A program made the position numbers and the translations under genes. The notes below the pieces were generated by a model, which saw only the letters and a list, made by a program, of their open reading frames with translations, was not told where the DNA came from and ran no database searches. Positions 1-8,394 of a stretch of DNA of 64,000 nt are shown one piece after another; position 1 is the stretch's first letter; each line of letters begins with the position of its first letter. The stretch is from Eggerthellaceae bacterium (GTDB lineage: Bacteria; Actinomycetota; Coriobacteriia; Coriobacteriales; Eggerthellaceae), in the NCBI GenBank assembly GCA_022791455.1, contig JAAVZC010000001.1:124001-188000 (forward strand), read 5' to 3'.

Positions 1-43
1 AGGGTTTTCAATGGCTCCCGAACAAATTGCGAAGGAGCTTGTG

Positions 44-1384
44 ATGGCGAAGTTTAACGAATGGCTGATCTGTCCCCAGCCGCGGCTCGGCGCCGCAGGG
101 TTGCTGGTGCTCATGTTCACCGCCTCCCTGTTGGGACCGGCGGCGATGGATCTGTATTCGCCGGCCATCCCCACCATGGCGGCCTATTTTTCCACCACGC
201 CAGACTTGGTGAACTGGACGCTGGCGGGATACGCCCTGTTCATGGCTGTGGGACTGCTGGTGTTCGGGGCGGTGTCGGACAAGTATGGCCGCAGGTCGGT
301 ATTGGTGGCAGGCGCGTTCGCGTTCTCCGCGGCCAGCCTTTTGTGCATGGTAGCGGTGAATATCCAGATGCTCATTGCGTTTCGCATCCTGCAGGCGCTA
401 GGGTCGGGGGCGGTGGCGTCGTCGGCCACGGCGGTGGTGAAGGATGTGCTGGCGCCCCAGTATCGCGAACGGGCGCTTGCCATAATTCAGGCCATGTTCG
501 TTTTGGGGCTGGTACTGGCTCCTGTGGCGGGCGCCGCTATCTTGGAAGTAGTGGACTGGCGCGGCACCTTCGCGGCACTTGCGCTGCTCGGCGCGTTCGA
601 ACTGGTGCTGGCGCTGTGCTTCCGCGAAACGCTGCCGACGGGGGAGGGCCGCTCGATGGGCGGAGCCCGTCCAACGGTCGGCAGCCTCCCCGCGCCGTCC
701 GCGTCGGCGCACCCCCGCGGTGTCCTGTCATCGCTGGGCGGGTTGCGCCAGGTGGCTCGCAACCACGCCTTCATGCTCTTCCTGTTTATCACGAGCGCCT
801 TCGAGATCGGCTACATGGGCTTCGTTTCCGTGGCCTCTTACATATATATAGATGGGTTCGGATTCTCGACGTTCGGCTACAGCATCTGCTTCTCTTCCGC
901 GGCCATCGCCTGCGCGGTGGGGTCGGTTTGCTGGCCGAAGATCTCGGGACGCGTGTCGGCCCGGCGGTTCACTACCGTGGCGCTTGTGGCCTCCGTTGCC
1001 ATCGGCATCGCGCTCCTGATATGGGGAAACACGAGCGCACTCGTTTTCTGCGCTATGTTTGCCCTGTTCGCGTTCTTCGAGGCGGTGGTGCGTATCATCG
1101 GTATCAACGTGCTGTTGGCGCAAAATAGCGCGCTCGCGGGGGCGGCGGCTTCGCTCATCAATTTCGCCCGTTCGTTTATTGGCTTCATCGGCATGGGCCT
1201 GGTGATGCTTCCTTGGGGCGGTTACGTGGACGCGGTGGCGCTCCTCATCGCCGGGGGAATGGCGCTTGCCCTGGCGGCATGGGTTTACCTGCTGCACAGC
1301 CGCCTTATACTTAAGGGCGTGAAAGACGACGAGCAACCGGAGGGAGTGCTGTGGGCCAAAACACCGATTTCCTCTTCAAGATAG
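44..1384 (+). CDS. Bcr/CflA-type MFS drug efflux transporter
   Basis: Predicted proton-driven multidrug exporter of the major facilitator superfamily in the cytoplasmic membrane. The 446-residue product has about twelve hydrophobic segments. It carries the family signature around GPAAMDLYSPAIPTM (near residue 35) and the loop 2-3 motif VSDKYGRR (near residue 77). I chose the ATG at 44 because GGAG at 34-37 precedes it at proper spacing; an in-frame ATG at 11 lacks a Shine-Dalgarno sequence, and anything further upstream lies outside the window. The end overlaps the MerR gene by 34 bp, so the two are co-transcribed and the regulator probably controls the pump. The substrate is unknown. Confidence 0.88.
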   Translation: MAKFNEWLICPQPRLGAAGLLVLMFTASLLGPAAMDLYSPAIPTMAAYFSTTPDLVNWTLAGYALFMAVGLLVFGAVSDKYGRRSVLVAGAFAFSAASLLCMVAVNIQMLIAFRILQALGSGAVASSATAVVKDVLAPQYRERALAIIQAMFVLGLVLAPVAGAAILEVVDWRGTFAALALLGAFELVLALCFRETLPTGEGRSMGGARPTVGSLPAPSASAHPRGVLSSLGGLRQVARNHAFMLFLFITSAFEIGYMGFVSVASYIYIDGFGFSTFGYSICFSSAAIACAVGSVCWPKISGRVSARRFTTVALVASVAIGIALLIWGNTSALVFCAMFALFAFFEAVVRIIGINVLLAQNSALAGAAASLINFARSFIGFIGMGLVMLPWGGYVDAVALLIAGGMALALAAWVYLLHSRLILKGVKDDEQPEGVLWAKTPISSSR

Positions 1385-2178
1385 GCGAAACGGCCCGGCT
1401 GTTCGGGGTGAGCGTGCAAACGCTGCGCCATTACGACGATTTGGGGATTGTGAAGCCGGAGAAGGTGGACCCCGAGACAGGGTATCGCTACTATGCCGCC
1501 GAGCAGTTCGAGGCGCTGAACACCGTGCGCTACCTGCGGGAATGCGATATGCCGCTGCGGGATATCGCGGCGTTTTACGCCGAGCGCTCGCCGGAGAAGA
1601 TGCACGACATCATGGTGCGGCAAGAGCGGGAATTGGACCGGCGGTTGTGCGAGATGGAAACGATGCGCAACCGTTTGCGCCAGCGCCGGGAGCGGTTGGA
1701 CGAGGCGCTGCGGGCGCCGCTGGGGGACATTCGCGAGAAGCGGTTCGGGGCGCGTCGGTTCGCCGTGCTGCGGCAGAGCGTGGCGCCGGTGGGCTATCTG
1801 GACCTGGAGATGCATATCCAAGAGATCCAGCGCAACGGCGACAGTTCGCTGGTGTTTCTGGGGAAAGTGGGCGTGGGCATCGAGAGCGAGCGGTTGGTGG
1901 CGCGGGATTTCCACGGCTACGACATGGTGTTCATCGAGCTGGACGACGTGGAGGACTACGGCGGCCCGGTGCTCGAGCAGCAGCCGGAGCGTTGCCTGGT
2001 GGTGCGCTTCAGCGGCAACCACACGGCGTCGCGGCCCTACTACGAGCGGCTGCTGGAAGAAGCAACCGGCCGTGGCCTTGAGCCGACGGGCTTCGCGAAG
2101 GAATTCGCGCTAATCGACGAGGGAATGACGCTGGATCCAACGCAGATTGTGACGGAAATCCAGCTGCCGGTGCGCTAG
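1351..2178 (+). CDS. MerR-family regulator with GyrI/BmrR-like effector domain
   Basis: Transcription factor of 275 residues. The N-terminal MerR winged helix (about residues 6-75) shows FKIGETARLFGVSVQTLRHY and the GYRYY wing. A long dimerisation helix rich in Glu and Arg follows (about 80-130), then a C-terminal domain resembling the multidrug-binding GyrI/BmrR fold. It starts at GTG 1351 with GGAGGGA at 1339-1345, inside the end of the efflux gene. The overlap suggests a drug-sensing module in which ligand binding to the C-terminal domain activates transcription of the pump. That regulatory link is inferred from the arrangement. Confidence 0.88.
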   Translation: MGQNTDFLFKIGETARLFGVSVQTLRHYDDLGIVKPEKVDPETGYRYYAAEQFEALNTVRYLRECDMPLRDIAAFYAERSPEKMHDIMVRQERELDRRLCEMETMRNRLRQRRERLDEALRAPLGDIREKRFGARRFAVLRQSVAPVGYLDLEMHIQEIQRNGDSSLVFLGKVGVGIESERLVARDFHGYDMVFIELDDVEDYGGPVLEQQPERCLVVRFSGNHTASRPYYERLLEEATGRGLEPTGFAKEFALIDEGMTLDPTQIVTEIQLPVR

Positions 2179-2218
2179 GCGCGGCGGATGCCGGCCGACT
2201 GCGATGGCGGAAGGCGCA

Positions 2219-2370
2219 GCTTGCTGGAATAATCGATTTTTCCAGCAAGCTGATGCCTTTTGGGTCCGAAAAGGCGGTTTGGCTCAATCGCTCTAGCCAA
2301 AAATCACTCATTATCAGAGGTTTTAAGGCCAACGAAATTTTGCGTGCTGGAAAAATCGATTATTCCAGCA
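2219..2370. repeat. Double-hairpin element with ATCGAT loops (copy A)
   Basis: Two hairpins in opposite orientation. The first has arms 2219-2229 and 2240-2250 (GCTTGCTGGAA) around a loop TAATCGATTT. The second has arms 2345-2352 and 2363-2370 around a loop AAATCGATTA, the reverse complement of the first loop. The 94-nt interior has recognisable similarity, read on the minus strand, to the interior of a second element at 54162-54321. The stop codon of mnmA (2360-2362) lies inside the second hairpin. It could act as a bidirectional terminator for the two convergent genes, but I see no clear T-run. Confidence 0.7.
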
Positions 2371-3529
2371 AGTTGTCTACCGTGCCGCCGCCGAGGACGG
2401 TTTCGCCAACATAGGCGACGGCTGCTTGGCCGGGCGCGGGGCGCACCTGGGGGCTGGCGAGGCGAATGACGGCGCGACGGTGGGGGAGGATCTCGAACTC
2501 CGCCGGCACCGGTTCTTGCCGGTAGCTCAGCTTCACGGCCACTTCGACGGTGCGCGGGGTATAGTCGCCGGAGATGATGTTCACGTCCCGCAGCGGCACT
2601 TCGCTGGTCATGAGCCCTTCGTGCGGCGCCACCATCAGCTGGTTTTCCGCCACGTTTTTCGCGACTACGTACAGCGGCACGGGGTTGGCGACGCCGATGC
2701 CTTTGCGCTGGCCGATGGTGTAGTGAATGAGGCCGTTGTGCCGGCCGCGCACCCGGCCGGTTTCGTCCACGATGTCGCCGGGGGCGAAGGGGTCGTTTGC
2801 GGCGCGGCTGCCGTCCGTCCCGCGCCGACGCTCGATGAATGCGGCGTAGTTGCCGTCGGGAACGAAGCAAATGTCCTGGCTTTCCGGTTTCTCCGCGTTC
2901 ACGAACCCGTTCTCGGCGGCGAGCTCGCGCACTTCGCCTTTATGCAGGCCGCCCAGCGGAAACAGCATGTGGGCCAGGTCATCCTGCGTGAGGTGGTAGA
3001 GCACGTAGCTTTGGTCCTTGTCGCGGTCGGCCGCTCGCAGCAGTTGCCACGTGCCGGTTTCGTCATCGAAGGCTCGCTGTACGTAATGGCCGGTAGCTAC
3101 GTAGTCGGCCCCCAGTTCGCGGCGCCGCTGCTGCAGCCCGGCGAACTTCAGATGGCGGTTGCACTCGATGCAGGGGTTGGGGGTCTCGCCGTGGGCGTAG
3201 CTTTCGCAGAACGGATCGACCACGCATTCCGCGAAGCGTTCCTTGAAGTTAAGCGTGTAATGGGGCACCTCCAGCCGGCGGCACACCGCTTTGGCATCTT
3301 CCACGTCGTCCAGCGAGCAGCAAGTCGATTGCGCGTCCGGCCCAATCACCTCGGCGTCGAAGAGCTTCATGGTAATGCCCGCCACATCAAACCCCTGCCG
3401 CATCAGCAACAACGTAGCCACCGAACTATCCACCCCACCGCTCATAGCAGAGAGAACGCGCGGTCGCGCGGTGGTGCTGGCGCTGACATCGGTGCTGTTG
3501 GCGATGAAAGGCTCGGGCGTCTTCTCCAT
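2360..3529 (-). CDS. mnmA: tRNA-specific 2-thiouridylase MnmA
   Basis: Cytoplasmic enzyme that thiolates U34 of Lys, Glu and Gln tRNAs. It activates the base with ATP and takes sulfur from a cysteine desulfurase relay. The PP-loop SGGVDSS lies near residue 28 and the catalytic-cysteine regions CNRHLKF and ESQDICFV are present; the length (389 residues) is normal for the family. I start at ATG 3529, preceded by AAGGAG; an in-frame ATG at 3580 would lie inside the palindromic leader and has no ribosome binding site. The last residues and stop are encoded inside a hairpin of the double-hairpin element. It is a monocistronic housekeeping gene. Confidence 0.95.
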   Translation of the reverse strand: MEKTPEPFIANSTDVSASTTARPRVLSAMSGGVDSSVATLLLMRQGFDVAGITMKLFDAEVIGPDAQSTCCSLDDVEDAKAVCRRLEVPHYTLNFKERFAECVVDPFCESYAHGETPNPCIECNRHLKFAGLQQRRRELGADYVATGHYVQRAFDDETGTWQLLRAADRDKDQSYVLYHLTQDDLAHMLFPLGGLHKGEVRELAAENGFVNAEKPESQDICFVPDGNYAAFIERRRGTDGSRAANDPFAPGDIVDETGRVRGRHNGLIHYTIGQRKGIGVANPVPLYVVAKNVAENQLMVAPHEGLMTSEVPLRDVNIISGDYTPRTVEVAVKLSYRQEPVPAEFEILPHRRAVIRLASPQVRPAPGQAAVAYVGETVLGGGTVDNLLE

Positions 3530-3566
3530 CGGTCTCCTTCGCAAAGCGTTTGTCGGGGCATGTTTC

Positions 3567-3632
3567 GAAATAATCTCCATTTTCGGAGATTATTTCACGA
3601 AAAAATATCCAAAAACGGAGATTATTTCGAAA
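3567..3632. promoter_or_regulatory. Palindromic leader upstream of mnmA with three copies of one 12-bp half-site
   Basis: GAAATAATCTCC occurs at 3567-3578, its inverse GGAGATTATTTC at 3585-3596, and the same inverse, extended to GGAGATTATTTCGAAA, at 3617-3632. The first pair forms a 12-bp perfect stem with a 6-nt loop. The outer arms TTTCGAAATAATCTCC (3563-3578) and 3617-3632 form a larger alternative stem. Two mutually exclusive pairings 40-100 bp upstream of the mnmA start could be an operator for a dimeric repressor or an RNA switch. No known riboswitch class is recognised. Confidence 0.6.
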
Positions 3633-3909
3633 GAGGACATCTTGCATCCAAAATCACGAGTGCGACCTAGATCGTGTCTGGCGGATTGGCCACGCTGTCG
3701 CTGTGGCCTTTTGGGTCGCGGGTGGCGTAGGGGCCGCTTTCGAAACGCCAACGGGTCATTTTCAAGGCGTTTACTCGGGGTAGAGGTTTTCGGCGGGTCG
3801 GGATAGCATCTTCGTCAGTGTTGGAAGTGCGCCGCTGGGTTTTGTTGAAGGCCGGCGGTTGCGATTACTGCGATGGCCCCGTGCGGGCTGTCTGACGAAA
3901 GGAGCTGTC
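3633..3909. other. Non-coding stretch upstream of the ferritin-like gene
   Basis: No convincing gene was found here. A short hairpin GGCCAC/GTGGCC (3688-3708) followed by TTTT could be a weak terminator on the plus strand. The promoter of the ferritin-like gene must lie in the second half, but no clear -10/-35 pair was identified. Confidence 0.4.
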
Positions 3910-4221
3910 ATGGCTATTCTTTCTAATCCTTTTGTGATGGAGGTGCCCCGCAAGCTGACCGATGAGGAGCTGGTGAACGCGATCCGCCAGGACATCGTGG
4001 GCGAGCTGGAGGCCATTCACGAGTACGACGCCCACATCCAGGCCACCGACAACGAGGACGCCAAGAAGGTGCTGGCGGACATCCGCGACGAGGAGCGCGA
4101 GCACATGGGCGAGCTGCTGGAGTTGCTGGAGCGCCTGGCTCCCGATGAGAAGGACCTGCACGACGAGGGCCGCGAAGAAGTGCGCGCCATGCTGGACAAG
4201 AAGCCGGCGAAGAAGAAGTAA
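3910..4221 (+). CDS. Encapsulated-ferritin-like (EncFtn family) small iron-binding protein
   Basis: A 103-residue two-helix protein resembling the encapsulated ferritins, which oxidise Fe(II) at a dinuclear site formed between subunits. Residues matching the known EncFtn ferroxidase ligands are visible: Glu32 (in GELEAIHEY), Glu62 and His65 (in RDEEREH), with Tyr39 nearby. ATG 3910 has AAAGGAG at 3898-3904. The tail is Lys-rich (KKPAKKK) with no recognisable encapsulin-targeting peptide, and no shell gene lies in this window. It stands alone, followed by a terminator-like hairpin. The family call rests on ligand spacing; iron storage or detoxification is the likely role. Confidence 0.75.
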   Translation: MAILSNPFVMEVPRKLTDEELVNAIRQDIVGELEAIHEYDAHIQATDNEDAKKVLADIRDEEREHMGELLELLERLAPDEKDLHDEGREEVRAMLDKKPAKKK

Positions 4222-4243
4222 GCGCCTGTCGCGTCCTGCTAAT

Positions 4244-4274
4244 AAGGGCCCGTGCCGCAATGGCGCGGGCCCTT
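4244..4274. terminator. Bidirectional terminator hairpin
   Basis: AAGGGCCCGTGCC (4244-4256) pairs with GGCGCGGGCCCTT (4262-4274) between the convergent ferritin-like and LysR genes. There is no long T-run. Confidence 0.6.
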
Positions 4275-4311
4275 GTCGATGCGCTAGTGCGGTTTCAAGT
4301 TTAGTCTGGTT

Positions 4312-5220
4312 TTAATTTCCAAGGCTGTCAATCGCCCGATCGACACATTCAAGAAACGGGGCGACTTTGTTTCTCGCTTCGGGTTTGAAAATGCAATAAA
4401 TACGAAATACCGCATCGCTATCGACAACGGGAACGCAAGCTCTTTGGGCTGCGGTTGTGAGGAACCGCAGCTCTTTTGAAGTGCTGGGGAAGAGGAGAAC
4501 GCCCCCGTTGAGCGGTATTGTCAGTTGCTCGGTGGTGGACTGGGTCAAGGCCGGACGTCGACGAGGAACAAACCCGTGGTCTCGGCAGACTTCTTCGATG
4601 GTGCGCCATCCGGGGGCAGAGTACTCATCAAGAAACTGCAGCAGGACCTCATTTTCCAGGTCGTTTATCGTGATGGACTCGCGCTCGGCAAAGGGGTGCG
4701 TAGTATCGACAATCGCTGCGAATGGCAGTTCTGTCAGCAGGCTGAACTCTAACCCTCTTTCGTTTAGCCGATCGGAAGATTCTCCCATGACAAGAAGATC
4801 AATGTCGCCTTCTGTCAACAGATCGAGTTTGGGCTTTGTCTGATTGCGATTGAAGATAATCTTGCCGAGACACTGGGTGCGGAAACGTGCGATAGCTGTA
4901 GATATAAGGGCGGAGACGTTAGGGTTCTGGAACTGGCCATCTATGAGCAGCGCGCTCTGGTCTCTCATCGCCAGCATGGCTTGATGAGTGGTTTGATAGA
5001 TGTCAATGATGTTGGTGGCGCTCCCAAAAAAGAGGAAGCCTTCTTCGGTAAGACGAGCGCCGTCGTGTTGGCGAACGAAAAGGGCAACGTCCAGCTCTCG
5101 CTCCATGGCGGAGATGTGTTTGCTGAGGGTAGATTGAGTGATGTGCAGATGGGCGGCAGCTTCGGTAAAGTTGAGGCAACGCGCTAGCTCGATGAATTCA
5201 AGAAGATAGTCGAATGTCAT
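4312..5220 (-). CDS. LysR-family transcriptional regulator
   Basis: A 302-residue LysR-type regulator. The N-terminal winged helix (residues 1-60) contains the signature NFTEAAAHLHITQSTLSKHI, and a substrate-binding-like effector domain follows (about 90-295). I chose ATG 5220 because AAGGGGGA lies just upstream; a longer in-frame extension to 5292 lacks one. It is divergent from the molybdoenzyme operon starting at 5511, the usual arrangement for a LysR protein that binds the shared intergenic region and activates the neighbour. The inducer is unknown and is probably the substrate of that enzyme. Confidence 0.92.
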   Translation of the reverse strand: MTFDYLLEFIELARCLNFTEAAAHLHITQSTLSKHISAMERELDVALFVRQHDGARLTEEGFLFFGSATNIIDIYQTTHQAMLAMRDQSALLIDGQFQNPNVSALISTAIARFRTQCLGKIIFNRNQTKPKLDLLTEGDIDLLVMGESSDRLNERGLEFSLLTELPFAAIVDTTHPFAERESITINDLENEVLLQFLDEYSAPGWRTIEEVCRDHGFVPRRRPALTQSTTEQLTIPLNGGVLLFPSTSKELRFLTTAAQRACVPVVDSDAVFRIYCIFKPEARNKVAPFLECVDRAIDSLGN

Positions 5221-5510
5221 GCCATCCCCCTTTGGCGTGCCTGTGCCATCTTGGAGATGATAACACGCTTTTCGCTGGTTATGTTGTCCCAATGGCTATA
5301 CGATGCCCGGATACTACATGCCTGAGCAGGAAATATGTCGCAAAAGGCGGCATCGGCTGAAAGCTATTCCAATCACGAACCGTTCCATTATTGATTGGAA
5401 TGAGAAGAGCAGAGAGGCATTCCGGTTCATCGTTTCTCGATTCCTTCTGCTGCACCTATGCTCCCCTTGGAAGCCCGAAGTGGGCGTCCGTGAGAAAGGA
5501 AGGGGAGAAA
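5221..5510. promoter_or_regulatory. Divergent regulatory region between the LysR gene and the molybdoenzyme operon
   Basis: A 290-bp intergenic region expected to hold both promoters and the LysR operator. An AT-richer patch near 5258-5320, with a -10-like TATACG in GGCTATACGATG, is the best promoter candidate. I could not assign a T-N11-A LysR box with confidence. Confidence 0.4.
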
Positions 5511-8393
5511 ATGAAATTGAACCCTATTTCGCGTAGGAACTTTCTGAAGATCGCGGCAGTAACGGGTGCCGTCGCTGGGATGTCCTTTGCATCCTCTGCG
5601 GCTTTTGCCGAAGGATCGGAGCCCGCGACTGGCGGAGGCGTAACGAGAATTCGTACGTGCTGCCGTGGCTGCGGAAAGATGGAATGCGGCGTGTGGGTGA
5701 CTGTAGAGAATGGTCGCGCCGTCAAAATTGAGGGCGACGAGTCGTCGCTGCAGAGTCGCGGTCATTGCTGCACCAAGTCGCAGTCTTCCATGCAGGCTTG
5801 CTATCATCCGGACCGGCTGCACTATCCGATGATGCGCACCCAGCCCAAAGGTGAAGATCCGGGTTGGCAGAGAATCACCTGGGAAAAGGCCTATGAGATT
5901 ATCGGCCCCAAGTTCAACGAAATGATAGACAAGTACGGCGGGGAATGTCTGTTTACCATGAACGGTACGAGCCGAATTTGGTCTATGGGCGGTTATGCGT
6001 CACTGATGTGGCTTCTGCAAACCCCCAATGGCCACTTGGCCTCAGAAATCTGCAAGGGGCCTCGCCAGCTGGTAGGCACTATGATGGACACGTTCGGCTC
6101 CCCGTGGATGGCGACCATCGATCAGCCCAGGGTATATGTCCAGTGGGGAACGGCTCCCGAGTATTCCAACTACGACGATTCGTGCCGTGTGATTGTGGAC
6201 GTTGCCCATGAGGCGCAAAACCATATCGTGATCGACCCGCGTATGGGCGCACTGGGCAAGGAGGCTGACGTTTGGCTGAGTCTGCGGCCCGGCACCGACT
6301 GCGCCATTGCACTCAGCTGGACCAAGTATGTCATCGATAACGATCTGATGGACGACTTGTACGTTAAGCGCTGGACCAACGCTCCCTTCCTGGTGGTCGA
6401 TGACATGGAGCCAAGCGGCGGGTTCATTATGGACGCCAAGAGCGGCTTCGACATGAAAACGAAGCTGCTGAAGGAGAGCGACGTGGTGGAAGGCGGCTCC
6501 CATAAGCGCTTTATGGTCTGGGACAACGTTTCCAACGGGCTTGTGTTTTTCGATGCCGAAAGCGGTCAGTGGCAAGACGAAGTGCATGTTGCTCCTACGA
6601 CGGGCGAATGGATCCCTGCCGCACGAGAGGGTGTTGCGCCCGGTTGGCTTCCCGACCCCTCGCAGTTCAATCCGGCGAAAGATCCGGCGCTCTTCGGAGA
6701 ATTCGAGGTGGTGCTGAAGGACGGCACGACCCATAAGGCGCGCCCTGTCTTGGACGTGTACCGCGAAACATTGGAGCCGTGGACGTTCGAACACGCCGAG
6801 GAAGTAACTGGTTGCGCCGCTGCACAGATCCAGAAGGCATGCGAGCTGTGGACGACGCGCGTGGATCCGCGTTTCGGCAACGGTGGTCTTCATATTCAGC
6901 TGGCGACTGACCAGACGGGTAACTGCACTCAGAACGTGCGCACGATTATGACACTTTCGCACCTTACCGGCAATTTTGATAACCCGGCCGGCAACCGAGG
7001 CTGCACCCGTGCGCCCATCGACACCTCGCCGGGTGCTTCCACGATGCTCGGTGCCTCATTGGGTGGGTTCCCCTCGGATACGCCTACCTATATCCAAACC
7101 GCCAAGGGTGTGGGTATGGACAAATTCCCCGTTCTGAACTGGTATGGCTCTTGGACAGATGTGCATGCCGTGTGGACTGCAGCCCTGGAGGGCGATCCTT
7201 ACCGCTTGCGCGGTGGCATTAACTGCTCGGGATCGTTCATGAACCAGTGCAACTCCACGATGGCTTGGGAAGGAATGCAGTCTCTGGATTTCTGGGTGGA
7301 TATCAATTTGTGGCACCACCCGGGAACCGAGATGGCCGACGTGCTGCTGCCGTGCCAACATTGGTTGGAATTGGATGCGCCGCGTCTGTCCCAAGGGGCA
7401 TCGGGCTTCTTCGGCGCCACCTGCAAATGCGTGGAGCCGGTGGCTGAAACGATGCACGATGCCGAGATCGCGCGAGATCTTTATAAGTCGATGGGGCGCA
7501 TTTGGAACATTGACGAAAGCGATCCATGGCCGGATTTGGAGAAAATGAACGACGCATCGGTGGCGGCTCGCGGCATAAGCTGGGCCCAGTACAAGCAGGA
7601 GTTCCAAGAAAACGGCTGGTGGGATGCGAAGAAAGAGTACCCTGCCGAATGGGGTTCCTATCATCGTTGGGAAACCGGTGCGGGTCTGCGCCAAAATCCC
7701 TTCATCGTGATGATGCCTCAGGTGGACGATCACCCGGGCTTCATGACGGCCACCACCAAAGCGGAAATCTGGTCGACGGTCATGGAGACATTCAGTCCCG
7801 ACCATGATGCCGACGCGCTGCCCTATTTCCATGAGCCAATTCACAGCCCAGTGGCCGACCCCGAGATTTACGAAGAGTACCCCTTCAATATGACTACGGG
7901 GCGTCGTATTCCGGTCTATTTCCACTCCGAGCATCGCCAGCTGCCCTGGTGTCGTGAGCTTTGGCCGGTTCCCCGCCTGGAAATGAATCCCAACGATGCC
8001 GAGCGTCTTGGCCTTGAGCAGGGCGACTGGGTGTGGATTGAGTCGAAGTGGGGCAAGGCCCGCGAAGTCGTGGATATCTACTACGGCATCAAGCAAGGGG
8101 TGGTCAATGCGGAGCATGCCTGGTGGTATCCGGAGTGCGAAGCGCCGACCCATGGCTTCCAGCTTTCCAACATCAACAACCTGGTGGATCCCGATGCCCA
8201 AGATCCGTTTATTGGCTCGAGCACGCTGCGCGGCATTCCCGTGAAGGTGTACAAGGCAACTGCGGAGAACAGCCCCTTCGGCAATCCCGTTCCTTGTGAT
8301 CCGGTGACAGGGGAGGAGATTATCCACTCTGCTGACGATCCGCGTTTGAAGAAATGGCTGCCCCTTTCCGCCGAGGAATTGAAGGAGATTTAG
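5511..8393 (+). CDS. Tat-exported molybdopterin oxidoreductase, catalytic subunit (DMSO reductase superfamily)
   Basis: Exported Mo-bisMGD enzyme of 960 residues. A twin-arginine signal (SRRNFLK, residues 7-13) ends near AFAEG. The N-terminal [4Fe-4S] site is formed by Cys at about 50/51, 54, 59 and 86/87. Pterin-binding domains follow, with a C-terminal MGD cap containing LEQGDWVWIESKWG. ATG 5511 is preceded by AGGGGAG. The stop is one base before the Fe-S subunit start. No membrane anchor follows. The layout (catalytic plus four-cluster subunit, own regulator) and motifs such as TNAPFLVV recall the acetylene hydratase/transhydroxylase-like clade that includes gut catechol dehydroxylases. 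That assignment is tentative and the substrate is unknown. Confidence 0.9.
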   Translation: MKLNPISRRNFLKIAAVTGAVAGMSFASSAAFAEGSEPATGGGVTRIRTCCRGCGKMECGVWVTVENGRAVKIEGDESSLQSRGHCCTKSQSSMQACYHPDRLHYPMMRTQPKGEDPGWQRITWEKAYEIIGPKFNEMIDKYGGECLFTMNGTSRIWSMGGYASLMWLLQTPNGHLASEICKGPRQLVGTMMDTFGSPWMATIDQPRVYVQWGTAPEYSNYDDSCRVIVDVAHEAQNHIVIDPRMGALGKEADVWLSLRPGTDCAIALSWTKYVIDNDLMDDLYVKRWTNAPFLVVDDMEPSGGFIMDAKSGFDMKTKLLKESDVVEGGSHKRFMVWDNVSNGLVFFDAESGQWQDEVHVAPTTGEWIPAAREGVAPGWLPDPSQFNPAKDPALFGEFEVVLKDGTTHKARPVLDVYRETLEPWTFEHAEEVTGCAAAQIQKACELWTTRVDPRFGNGGLHIQLATDQTGNCTQNVRTIMTLSHLTGNFDNPAGNRGCTRAPIDTSPGASTMLGASLGGFPSDTPTYIQTAKGVGMDKFPVLNWYGSWTDVHAVWTAALEGDPYRLRGGINCSGSFMNQCNSTMAWEGMQSLDFWVDINLWHHPGTEMADVLLPCQHWLELDAPRLSQGASGFFGATCKCVEPVAETMHDAEIARDLYKSMGRIWNIDESDPWPDLEKMNDASVAARGISWAQYKQEFQENGWWDAKKEYPAEWGSYHRWETGAGLRQNPFIVMMPQVDDHPGFMTATTKAEIWSTVMETFSPDHDADALPYFHEPIHSPVADPEIYEEYPFNMTTGRRIPVYFHSEHRQLPWCRELWPVPRLEMNPNDAERLGLEQGDWVWIESKWGKAREVVDIYYGIKQGVVNAEHAWWYPECEAPTHGFQLSNINNLVDPDAQDPFIGSSTLRGIPVKVYKATAENSPFGNPVPCDPVTGEEIIHSADDPRLKKWLPLSAEELKEI

Positions 8394-8394
8394 C

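Noticed and set aside
3291-3806. Plus-strand frame across the mnmA leader
   Set aside because: It overlaps the mnmA start in antisense and runs through the palindromes; no ribosome binding site or domain supports it.
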